The notes under the pieces were generated by a model. That model saw nothing but the letters and a program-made list of their open reading frames with translations, ran no database searches and had not been told where the DNA came from. Both the position numbers and the translations under genes were made by a program. A stretch of 64,000 nt of DNA from Actinacidiphila sp. DG2A-62 (GTDB lineage: Bacteria; Actinomycetota; Actinomycetes; Streptomycetales; Streptomycetaceae): contig NZ_JAYMGI010000002.1 in the NCBI RefSeq assembly GCF_035825295.1, positions 6,315,501 to 6,379,500 on the forward strand. Reading direction: 5' to 3'. This document shows, one piece after another, positions 1 to 7,358 of the stretch; within the stretch, counting starts at the first letter, position 1, and the number at the start of each line of letters is the position of its first letter.

Positions 1-100
1 CCCGGGCGGCCCGAGCACCCCCAGCGGCTCCGACGACCCCGACGTCGACCCGCCGCCCGACCAGTACCGTGGCCGCACCCCCGCCACCTCCGGCCCGTAG
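1..100 (+). CDS. C-terminal end of an unidentified protein (partial)
   Basis: An open frame enters from the left edge and stops with TAG at 98-100, leaving 32 visible codons. The tail is rich in Pro, Asp, Gly and Ser and ends in GPATSGP-like low complexity (…RTPATSGP). Too little is present to assign a family. It is on the same strand as nrtL and about 170 bp upstream of it. The real gene could be any protein with a disordered C-terminus. Confidence 0.4.
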   Translation, partial: PGGPSTPSGSDDPDVDPPPDQYRGRTPATSGP

Positions 101-268
101 GCGGGTAGCCGGTGGGTGGCCCGGTGGGCCCGGTGGGCCGGCGGCCCGGGAGACCGGCCGGCCCGTAGCCCCGCGCGCGCGTCGATCCGCCCGCCGCGGG
201 CAGCGGGAGGGGGCCTCCGCCGAAACCCCCTCGCCCTCCCCGCCCCCTCCTCCCCTACGCTTTTGTGC
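101..268. promoter_or_regulatory. nrtL upstream region with candidate leaderless promoter
   Basis: G/C-rich gap with short imprecise repeats of GGTGGGCCC type around 110-140. A -10-like hexamer TACGCT lies at 256-261, seven bases before the chosen GTG at 269, so the transcript would start at or next to the start codon. No convincing -35 was seen. Confidence 0.4.
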
Positions 269-1402
269 GTGACCCCCGCCGAGCTGTCCCGCACCGTCCT
301 CGCGACGGTGCGCCGTGCCGTCGAGGCCGGGGAGCTGGACGTGCCCGCGCTGCCGGAGCGCGCCGTGGTGCAGCGCCCGCCGCGTCCCGGCTGCGGCGAC
401 TACGCGACCAATGTCGCGCTCCAGCTCGCCGGCCCGGCCGGTCGCAGCCCGTACGAGGTCGCCGCCGTGCTCGCCCGCCGGCTGGAGAAGGAGCCGGGCA
501 TCGCCGGGGTCGAGATCGCCGGCGCCGGATTCCTGAACATCACGCTCGACGCGTGTGCGTACGGCGACGTCGTACGCCAGGTGCGCCAGCAGCGCGGCGG
601 CTACGGGCACGGGGACGGCCTGGCCGACGAGGCGCTGACCGTCACCGGCGACACCGGCCCCCGCGCCGCCGTCGTCGCCGAAGCGGTCAACGCGCTGCTG
701 CACGCCGCAGGCGCGCGCCCCGGCCCGCCGCAGCCCGTCACCGTCGCCGAGCCGCCGCTCCCGGCCGCCGAGCCGCCGTTCCCGGCCGCCGATTCGCCGC
801 TCCCGCCGGCCGCGCCGCCGCTTCCGTCCGCCGATCCGGCGCTCCCGGTCACCGCGCCGCCGCTCCCGTCCGCCGAACCACCGCTCCAGGACACCACGCC
901 CGCCGCGCCCCCCGCGCCGGGCGCCCTCGGCCCCGACGCCACCCGCTGGGCCTACCTCCGCCCGCCCGCCGAGGACGTCCCCCGCCTCACCCCCGACCTC
1001 CTCGTGCAGCGCGAGGCCAACCCGCTGTTCCGCGTCCGCTACGCCCACGCCCGCACCCGGGCACTGCAACGCCACGCCCACGACCTGGGCATCGACGTCG
1101 AACAGCCGGCGCAGGACCCGTACCACCACCCCGCCGAGACCGAGTTGCTCGGCCTGATCGCCGACTTCCCGCGCGTCGTGGAGACCGCCGCGCGCCGCCA
1201 CGCGCCCGACCGGGTGGCGCGGCACCTGGAGCGGCTCGCCGACGCCTTCCTGCGCTTCCAGCAGGAGTGTCCGCCGCTGCCGAAGGGCGACGAGAAACCC
1301 TCGGCCGCCCACGCCGCCCGCCTCCGCCTCGCCGACGCGACGGGCGTCGTGCTCGCCGGCGGCCTGCACCTCCTCGGCATCACCGCCCCCGACCACCTCT
1401 GA
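269..1402 (+). CDS. nrtL: ArgS-related anticodon-binding protein NrtL
   Basis: This 377-residue protein carries the N-terminal additional domain of arginyl-tRNA synthetase (about residues 1-105, with GDYATNVALQLA and GFLNITL) and a C-terminal DALR-type anticodon-binding domain (about 225-377, with NPLFRVRYAHAR). The HIGH/KMSK catalytic core that should lie between them is absent. In its place is a Pro/Ala linker with seven 7-residue units of EPPLPAA type (residues about 161-209). It therefore cannot charge tRNA; a tRNA-Arg binding or regulatory role is inferred. GTG 269 is chosen because the domain starts there and a TACGCT -10 lies seven bases upstream; longer in-frame starts give low-complexity sequence. 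It precedes lysA in the same orientation, as in other streptomycetes. Confidence 0.85.
   Translation: MTPAELSRTVLATVRRAVEAGELDVPALPERAVVQRPPRPGCGDYATNVALQLAGPAGRSPYEVAAVLARRLEKEPGIAGVEIAGAGFLNITLDACAYGDVVRQVRQQRGGYGHGDGLADEALTVTGDTGPRAAVVAEAVNALLHAAGARPGPPQPVTVAEPPLPAAEPPFPAADSPLPPAAPPLPSADPALPVTAPPLPSAEPPLQDTTPAAPPAPGALGPDATRWAYLRPPAEDVPRLTPDLLVQREANPLFRVRYAHARTRALQRHAHDLGIDVEQPAQDPYHHPAETELLGLIADFPRVVETAARRHAPDRVARHLERLADAFLRFQQECPPLPKGDEKPSAAHAARLRLADATGVVLAGGLHLLGITAPDHL
749..895 (+). repeat. In-frame 21-bp repeat, 7 units, encoding EPPLPAA-like heptads
   Basis: Seven consecutive imperfect 21-bp units inside nrtL encode EPPLPAA, EPPFPAA, DSPLPPA, APPLPSA, DPALPVT, APPLPSA and EPPLQDT. 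They form the linker that replaces the synthetase catalytic core. Divergence between units suggests old expansion. Confidence 0.85.
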
Positions 1403-1576
1403 TCCCCCGACCACCTCTGAACCCCCGGCCGCGCCGGTACGCGCCCGCGACGCCCGCCCCGCACCCGGCCGCCGATCACGCCGACACGCCGACACGCCCG
1501 TCACACCGATCACGCCGAGCCAAGCGCCCAGCACCACCAGAGCACCACCCGAGCCCCGCACAGAAAGTCCACGCCC

Positions 1577-2968
1577 GTGAGCCGCTCCGCACACCCCGCA
1601 GGCCCCCGTCACGCCGACGTGCTGCCCGAAGGGCACTACGCCGCGCCGCCCGCCGACCTCAACCACCTCGACCCGCGGATCTGGTCGCGCACCGTGACCC
1701 GTAACGACGACGGCGCCGCGCAGGTCGGCGGCCTGGACGTACGGGCGCTGGCGCAGGAGTACGGCACCCCCGCGTACGTGATGGACGAGCAGGACTTCCG
1801 GGCCCGCTGCCGGGCCTGGCGCAGTGCCTTCGGGGACGGCGCCGACGTGTTCTACGCCGGCAAGGCGTTCCTGTCCCGCGCCGTGGTCAGGTGGCTGCAC
1901 GAGGAGGGCCTGAACCTCGACGTCTGCTCCGGCACCGAACTCGCGGTCGCGCTCGACGCCGGCATGCCCGCCGAGCGGATCGCGCTGCACGGCAACAACA
2001 AGAGCGCCGCGGAGATCGAGCGCGCGGTGGGCGCCGGCGTCGGGCGGATCGTGCTCGACTCCTTCCAGGAGATCGACCGGGTCGCCGACGCGGCCCGGCG
2101 GCACGGCGTCCGGCAGCGGGTGCAGATCCGGGTCACCGTCGGCGTCGAGGCGCACACCCACGAGTTCATCGCGACCGCGCACGAGGACCAGAAGTTCGGC
2201 CTGTCGCTGGCCGACGGGCAGGCCGCCGAGGCGGTCCGCCGGGTGCTGGCGCGAGGCAGCCTGGAGCTGGCCGGCATCCACAGCCACATCGGCTCGCAGA
2301 TCTTCGACATGGCCGGCTTCGAGGTGGCCGCCCGCCGCGTGGTCGGACTGCTCGCCGCGGTGCGCGACGAGCACGGCCTGGAACTGCCCGAGATCGACCT
2401 CGGCGGCGGCCTCGGCATCGCGTACACCCCCGACGACGACCCGTGGGAGCCGCAGGACATCGCCAAGGCGCTCGGCGACATCGTCACCCGCGAGTGCGAG
2501 GCGGCCGGGCTGCGGCCGCCGCGGCTGTCCGTCGAGCCCGGCCGCGCGATCGTCGGCCCGACCGCGTTCACCCTCTACGAGGTCGGCACCACCAAGGAGC
2601 TGCCGGGCCTGCGCACCTACGTCAGCGTGGACGGCGGGATGTCGGACAACATCCGCACCGCGCTGTACGACGCCGAGTACTGCGTCGCGCTGGTCTCCCG
2701 CACCAGCGACGCGGAGCCGATGCTCAGCCGGGTGGTCGGCAAGCACTGCGAGAGCGGGGACATCGTGGTCAAGGACGCGTTCCTGCCCGCGGACCTTGCC
2801 CCCGGCGACCTGCTGGCGGTGCCCGCCACCGGCGCGTACTGCCGGTCGATGGCGAGCAACTACAACCACGCGCTGCGTCCCCCGGTGATCGCCGTCGCGG
2901 ACGGCCGCGCGCGGGTGATCGTACGGCGCGAGACCGAGGACGACCTGCTGCGCCTGGACGTCGGCTGA
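1577..2968 (+). CDS. lysA: Diaminopimelate decarboxylase
   Basis: LysA decarboxylates meso-diaminopimelate to L-lysine with PLP, the last step of lysine synthesis in the cytoplasm. The 463-residue product has the fold-III decarboxylase signature: the PLP lysine in VFYAGKAFLS (K96), HSHIGSQ, the phosphate-binding GGGLGIAY, SVEPGRAIVG, and the C-terminal catalytic CESGD. Length fits the actinobacterial family. GTG 1577 gives the usual N-terminus, although the ribosome binding site is weak. It is followed by hom, thrC and thrB, so aspartate-semialdehyde-derived pathways cluster here. A 152-bp gap before hom could hold a separate promoter. Confidence 0.95.
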   Translation: MSRSAHPAGPRHADVLPEGHYAAPPADLNHLDPRIWSRTVTRNDDGAAQVGGLDVRALAQEYGTPAYVMDEQDFRARCRAWRSAFGDGADVFYAGKAFLSRAVVRWLHEEGLNLDVCSGTELAVALDAGMPAERIALHGNNKSAAEIERAVGAGVGRIVLDSFQEIDRVADAARRHGVRQRVQIRVTVGVEAHTHEFIATAHEDQKFGLSLADGQAAEAVRRVLARGSLELAGIHSHIGSQIFDMAGFEVAARRVVGLLAAVRDEHGLELPEIDLGGGLGIAYTPDDDPWEPQDIAKALGDIVTRECEAAGLRPPRLSVEPGRAIVGPTAFTLYEVGTTKELPGLRTYVSVDGGMSDNIRTALYDAEYCVALVSRTSDAEPMLSRVVGKHCESGDIVVKDAFLPADLAPGDLLAVPATGAYCRSMASNYNHALRPPVIAVADGRARVIVRRETEDDLLRLDVG

Positions 2969-3120
2969 GCGCAAATTCGCCGCCGATCGGCGGACCGGCG
3001 GAAAAAATGTCCGCCGCGTCCGCCGTACGGCGCAGGGGTCTCGCGATCCGGACAGGGCGTGGCTTCTCCCGTCCGGTGCGTGAGACTGGGTTCCTCACGA
3101 GGTACGAGAAACGAGGTCGG

Positions 3121-4413
3121 ATGATGCGTACGCGTCCGCTGAAGGTGGCGCTCCTGGGGTGCGGTGTGGTCGGCTCCGAGGTCACGCGCATCATCACGAC
3201 GCAGGCGGACGACCTGGCCCAGCGGATCGGCGCGCCGATCGAGCTGGCCGGGATCGCCGTCCGCCGCCCCAACCGGGTCCGCGAGGGCGTGCCGTCCGAC
3301 CTGCTCACCACCGACGCCACCGCGCTGGTCAAGCGCGGCGACATCGACGTGGTGGTCGAGGTCATCGGCGGCATCGAGCCGGTCCGCACGCTGATCACCA
3401 CCGCCTTCGAGCACGGCGCGTCGGTCGTCTCGGCGAACAAGGCGCTGCTGGCCGCGGACGGCGCGAGCCTGCACGCCAAGGCTGCCGAGCACGGCGTGGA
3501 CCTCTACTACGAGGCCGCGGTGGCCGGTGCGATCCCGCTGATCAGGCCGCTGCGCGAGTCGCTGGCCGGCGACCGGGTCACCCGGGTGCTGGGCATCGTC
3601 AACGGCACCACCAACTTCATCCTCGACAAGATGGACTCCACCGGCGCCGGCTACAGCGAGGCGCTGGACGAGGCCACCGCGCTCGGTTACGCCGAGGCCG
3701 ACCCGACCGCCGACGTGGAGGGCTTCGACGCCGCCGCGAAGGCCGCGATCCTGGCCGGGATCGCCTTCCACACCCGCGTCACCATCGACGACGTGCACCG
3801 CGAGGGCCTCACCGAGGTCACCGCCGCGGACATCGCGTCGGCCAGGAAGATGGGATGCACGGTCAAGATGCTCGCGATCTGCGAGCGCTCGGCCGACGGC
3901 CGTTCGGTCACCGCCCGGGTGCACCCGGCGATGATCCCGCTGAGCCACCCGCTGGCCTCCGTCCGGGAGGCGTACAACGCCGTCTTCGTCGAGGCGGAGG
4001 CGGCCGGGCGGCTGATGTTCTACGGTCCCGGCGCCGGCGGTGCACCCACCGCCTCCGCCGTCCTCGGCGACCTGGTGGCCGCCTGCCGCAACAAGCTGGC
4101 GGCGACCACCGGAGCCGGCGAGTCCGCGTACACGCACCTGCCGGTCAGCCCGATGGGGGATGTGGTCACCCGCTACCACATCAGCCTCGACGTGGCGGAC
4201 AAACCCGGCGTCCTCGCTCAGGTCGCCACGGTGTTCGCCGAGCACGACGTGTCCATCGACACCGTGCGCCAGCAAGGCAAGGACGGGGAGGCCTCGTTGG
4301 TCGTCGTGACCCACCGGGCCAAGGACGCGGCGCTCTCGGCGACCGTGGGGGCCTTGCGCAATCTCGACACCGTACGCGGTGTGGCCAGCATCATGCGCGT
4401 GGAAGGGGAGTAG
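3121..4413 (+). CDS. hom: Homoserine dehydrogenase
   Basis: This enzyme reduces aspartate 4-semialdehyde to homoserine with NAD(P)H, the branch to threonine and methionine. The 430-residue protein has an N-terminal nucleotide-binding GCGVVG (13-18), VVEVIGG, the catalytic-region SANKALLA, EAAVAGAIPLI and GIVNGTTNFIL, and a C-terminal ACT domain (about 350-425, HISLDVADKPGVLAQV) typical of threonine feedback control. ATG 3121 is preceded by GAGGTCGG; a second ATG follows immediately. thrC begins seven bases after the stop, so the two are probably co-transcribed. The long open frame continuing upstream of this ATG is a high-G+C artefact. Confidence 0.95.
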   Translation: MMRTRPLKVALLGCGVVGSEVTRIITTQADDLAQRIGAPIELAGIAVRRPNRVREGVPSDLLTTDATALVKRGDIDVVVEVIGGIEPVRTLITTAFEHGASVVSANKALLAADGASLHAKAAEHGVDLYYEAAVAGAIPLIRPLRESLAGDRVTRVLGIVNGTTNFILDKMDSTGAGYSEALDEATALGYAEADPTADVEGFDAAAKAAILAGIAFHTRVTIDDVHREGLTEVTAADIASARKMGCTVKMLAICERSADGRSVTARVHPAMIPLSHPLASVREAYNAVFVEAEAAGRLMFYGPGAGGAPTASAVLGDLVAACRNKLAATTGAGESAYTHLPVSPMGDVVTRYHISLDVADKPGVLAQVATVFAEHDVSIDTVRQQGKDGEASLVVVTHRAKDAALSATVGALRNLDTVRGVASIMRVEGE

Positions 4414-4419
4414 ATCCTG

Positions 4420-5547
4420 ATGAACGCAAGCCTGGACGAGCCTCGAATGCCCGACGGCGCCGCGGCGCCGCGCACCGGCCGCGCCGCCGGCGCCCACCAG
4501 TGGCGGGGGATCATCGAGGAGTACCGGGACCGGCTGCCGGTCTCCGCCTCGACCCCCGTGGTCAGCCTGCTGGAGGGCGGTACGCCGCTGGTGCCCGCGC
4601 AGGTGCTGTCCGAGCGGACCGGCTGCGACGTGTACCTGAAGGTCGAGGGCGCCAACCCCACCGGGTCGTTCAAGGACCGCGGCATGACCATGGCGATCTC
4701 GCGGGCCAAGGAGGAGGGCGCCCAGGCCGTCATCTGCGCCTCCACCGGCAACACCTCCGCGTCGGCCGCGGCGTACGCGGTGCGCGCCGGGATGGTCTGC
4801 GCGGTGCTGGTGCCGCAGGGCAAGATCGCGCTGGGCAAGATGGGCCAGGCGCTGGTGCACGGCAGCCGCATCCTCCAGGTGGACGGCAACTTCGACGACT
4901 GCCTGGACCTCGCCCGGGGGCTGAGCGAGAAGTACCCGGTGGCGCTGGTCAACTCGGTCAACCCGGTCCGCATCGAGGGCCAGAAGACCGCCGCGTTCGA
5001 GATCGTGGACGCGCTCGGCGACGCGCCGGACATCCATGTGCTCCCGGTCGGCAACGCGGGCAACATCACCGCGTACTGGAAGGGCTACCGCGAGTACGCG
5101 GCGGACGGTGTGGCGTCGAGGCGGCCGCGGATGTGGGGCTTCCAGGCGTCCGGCGCCGCGCCGATCGTCAACGGCGAGCCGGTGCGCCAGCCGCAGACCA
5201 TCGCCACCGCGATCCGGATCGGCAACCCGGCGTCCTGGCAGTTCGCCGAGCAGGCGCGGGACGAGTCCGGCGGGCTGATCGAGGCGGTGACGGACCGCCA
5301 GATCCTGGTCGCGTACCGGCTGCTCGCCGCGCAGGAGGGCGTCTTCGTCGAGCCCGCGTCGGCCGCGTCGGTGGCCGGGCTGCTCAAGGCCGCGGACGAG
5401 GGCCGGGTCGACCCCGGCCAGCGGATCGTCTGCACGGTCACCGGCAACGGCCTGAAGGACCCGGACTGGGCGGTGGCCGGGGCGCCGCAGCCCACCACGG
5501 TCCCGGTCGACGCGGACACCGCGGCCCGCAGCCTCGGGCTGGCCTGA
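4420..5547 (+). CDS. thrC: Threonine synthase
   Basis: ThrC converts O-phosphohomoserine to threonine using PLP. The 375-residue product has the PLP lysine in NPTGSFKDRGMT (K85), ASTGNTSASAAAYA, the phosphate-binding GNAGNITAYWKGY and a C-terminal TGNGLKD. ATG 4420 adds about 25 non-conserved residues before HQWRGIIEEYRDRLPV; ATG 4447 is an alternative start. It is tightly linked to hom (6-nt gap), while thrB lies 465 bp further downstream. Confidence 0.95.
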   Translation: MNASLDEPRMPDGAAAPRTGRAAGAHQWRGIIEEYRDRLPVSASTPVVSLLEGGTPLVPAQVLSERTGCDVYLKVEGANPTGSFKDRGMTMAISRAKEEGAQAVICASTGNTSASAAAYAVRAGMVCAVLVPQGKIALGKMGQALVHGSRILQVDGNFDDCLDLARGLSEKYPVALVNSVNPVRIEGQKTAAFEIVDALGDAPDIHVLPVGNAGNITAYWKGYREYAADGVASRRPRMWGFQASGAAPIVNGEPVRQPQTIATAIRIGNPASWQFAEQARDESGGLIEAVTDRQILVAYRLLAAQEGVFVEPASAASVAGLLKAADEGRVDPGQRIVCTVTGNGLKDPDWAVAGAPQPTTVPVDADTAARSLGLA

Positions 5548-5554
5548 CCGACGG

Positions 5555-5611
5555 CGCGCCGGCCCGACCGCGGCGCGCCGGCCCGACCGCGGCGAGCCGG
5601 CCCGCCCGGGA
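5555..5611. repeat. 19-bp tandem repeat (about 3 units)
   Basis: Two identical 19-bp units (5555-5573 and 5574-5592, CGCGCCGGCCCGACCGCGG) are followed by one degenerate unit. They lie directly after the thrC stop. Confidence 0.8.
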
Positions 5612-5645
5612 CGGCCCGGCCCGATCCGCGAAGCGTCGGGCCGAC

Positions 5646-5745
5646 CCGTGGCGACCCGGGCCCATCCGTGGCGACCCGGGCCGACCCGTGGCGACCCGGG
5701 CCCATCCGTGGCGACCCGGGCCGCCCCGTGGCGACCCGGGCCGAC
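5646..5745. repeat. 20-bp tandem repeat, 5 units
   Basis: Five units share the 17-base core CCGTGGCGACCCGGGCC followed by CAT, GAC, CAT, GCC and GAC; a sixth degenerate unit follows. Each contains the palindrome CCCGGG. The alternation of the last three bases suggests that an older 40-bp unit was duplicated. Confidence 0.9.
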
Positions 5746-6012
5746 CCGCGGCGGCCTGCTGCCGCGCAGGCGGGGGCGCACACACGGCACGCGACACGCA
5801 TCACGCGCGGTGCGTGCGCCCTATGTCGCAGGAGAACCTTCCTTCGATACGCTTGGTTCAGCGGCGCGCACATCGTGCGTTCGATGCGTTCGTATCGTTC
5901 GTGCGTGCCCCGCATCCGGCGGTTGTCCAAGGACCGCCGACTCCCCGCCCGGCCGCGACGGCAACGATGCCGCGCCCGCAGGGCGACCCGCACCGAGGAG
6001 ATTCGTCGAACC

Positions 6013-6936
6013 ATGGCCGGTCCCGCGTTCCGCGCTGCCGCAGTACGAGTGCGCGTCCCCGCGAGCAGCGCCAACCTCGGCCCCGGCTTCGACGCGTTCG
6101 GCCTGGCCCTGGGGCTCTACGACGACGTGGTGGTCCGCGTCGCCGACGCCGGGCTGCACGTGGACATCGCGGGCGAGGGCGCCGACACGCTGGCCCGCGA
6201 CGAGAAGCACCTGGTGGTGCGGTCGCTGCGGACCGCCTTCGACCTGCTCGGCGGCCAGCCGCGCGGCCTGGAGGTGGTGTGCGCCAACCGCATCCCGCAC
6301 GGCCGCGGCCTCGGCTCCTCCTCGGCCGCCATCTGCGCGGGCATCATCGCCGCCCGCGCGGTCACCATAGGCGGGCCCGGGGTGCTCGACGACACCGCGC
6401 TGCTGGAGCTGGCCACCGAGATCGAGGGCCACCCCGACAACGTCGCCGCCTGCCTGATGGGCGGCTTCACGCTCGCCTGGACCGAGGGCGGCGCCGCCCG
6501 CGCGGTCCGGATGGACCCCGCCGGCTCGCTGGTGCCGGTGGTCTTCGTGCCGGCCGTGCCGCTGGCCACCGAGACCGCCCGCGGACTGCTGCCGCGTACC
6601 GTCCCCCATGTGGACGCCGCGGCGAACGCCGGCCGGGCCGCCCTGCTCGTGGAGGCGCTCACCCGGCGTCCTGAGCTGCTGCTTCCCGCCACCGAGGACC
6701 GCCTGCACCAGGAGTACCGGGGTCCGGCCATGCCGGAGAGCCTGGCGCTGGTGAACCGGTTGCGCGCGGAGGGCGTCCCTGCTGTCGTGTCGGGCGCCGG
6801 GCCCACGGTGCTCGCGCTGACCGACGAGGGGGCCGCGGACAAGGTCTCCCGGTTCGCCGGTGAGGGCTGGGCGGCCAACCGCCTGGCGCTGGACACGGCC
6901 GGGGCCAGTGTCCTGCCGCTCGCAGGGGGGCAGTGA
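6013..6936 (+). CDS. thrB: Homoserine kinase
   Basis: ThrB phosphorylates homoserine with ATP, giving the substrate of ThrC. The 307-residue protein is a GHMP kinase: N-terminal VRVRVPASSANLGPGFDAFG, the ATP-binding RIPHGRGLGSSSAA motif and C-terminal SGAGPTVLAL. ATG 6013 matches the family N-terminus and has GAGGAG 12 bases upstream, a slightly long spacing. It is separated from thrC by repeats and probably has its own promoter. Confidence 0.95.
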   Translation: MAGPAFRAAAVRVRVPASSANLGPGFDAFGLALGLYDDVVVRVADAGLHVDIAGEGADTLARDEKHLVVRSLRTAFDLLGGQPRGLEVVCANRIPHGRGLGSSSAAICAGIIAARAVTIGGPGVLDDTALLELATEIEGHPDNVAACLMGGFTLAWTEGGAARAVRMDPAGSLVPVVFVPAVPLATETARGLLPRTVPHVDAAANAGRAALLVEALTRRPELLLPATEDRLHQEYRGPAMPESLALVNRLRAEGVPAVVSGAGPTVLALTDEGAADKVSRFAGEGWAANRLALDTAGASVLPLAGGQ

Positions 6937-7358
6937 CACGATTGCCGGCCGGAGAGAGGGGAATATGTGTGGGACGGGGTAGTGTTAACCTCAAGCCAGC
7001 ATTCGCCGCCCGATGGGCGCGATGCGCTGTGTCCCCGCAAGTGCCGGGTGCGTTGTCGCACACGGCAGCGGTCGGCACATCTTCCGGGAGCCTCCCACAC
7101 CGCACAGGCAGCCTGACTGGGGAGTCGGACAGCCTGCCCGCGCAGTGTCGAGCACGCTCCGGATTCGGTACGTGATCCAGGGGTTGTCCCACGGGTTCTC
7201 CACGGGGGCTCCTCGGTACCGATTCAGCACGTATGTATTTCTGCCGCCATCAGGCGGACCACCGCCCCGGCTCTGAACAGCGGAAACGCACAGATCCGGA
7301 CAGCACGACCGGTCGCCGAGCCAGACAGGCCGACGTCCGCTCCAGGGAAGGACCCTTC
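6937..7358. promoter_or_regulatory. Long rho 5' region (422 bp)
   Basis: No gene was found. A -10-like TAGTGT at 6980-6985 would give an untranslated leader of about 370 nt before the rho start. The leader contains several short G/C stems but no recognised riboswitch family. Rho genes in many bacteria have long autoregulatory leaders, so autogenous control is inferred, not seen. Confidence 0.35.

Larger units (their letters stand above)
5548..6012. promoter_or_regulatory. thrC-thrB intergenic region (465 bp)
   Basis: No gene was found. The left half holds two families of short tandem repeats (5555-5611 and 5646-5745). The right half is less G/C-rich, with TACGCT at 5848-5853 and TATCGT at 5893-5898 as possible -10 elements for thrB and a cluster of related TTCGATGCG/TTCGTATCG words near 5880-5900. 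No -35 consensus was found. The repeats would separate thrB transcription from hom-thrC. Confidence 0.4.

Noticed and set aside
5824..6100. Short ORF starting ATGTCGCAGGAG upstream of thrB
   Set aside because: It overlaps the thrB start in another frame and encodes low-complexity sequence.
6937..7358. Small coding gene in the rho leader (GTG at 6933)
   Set aside because: The frame overlaps the thrB stop, has no ribosome binding site and shows no recognisable protein features.
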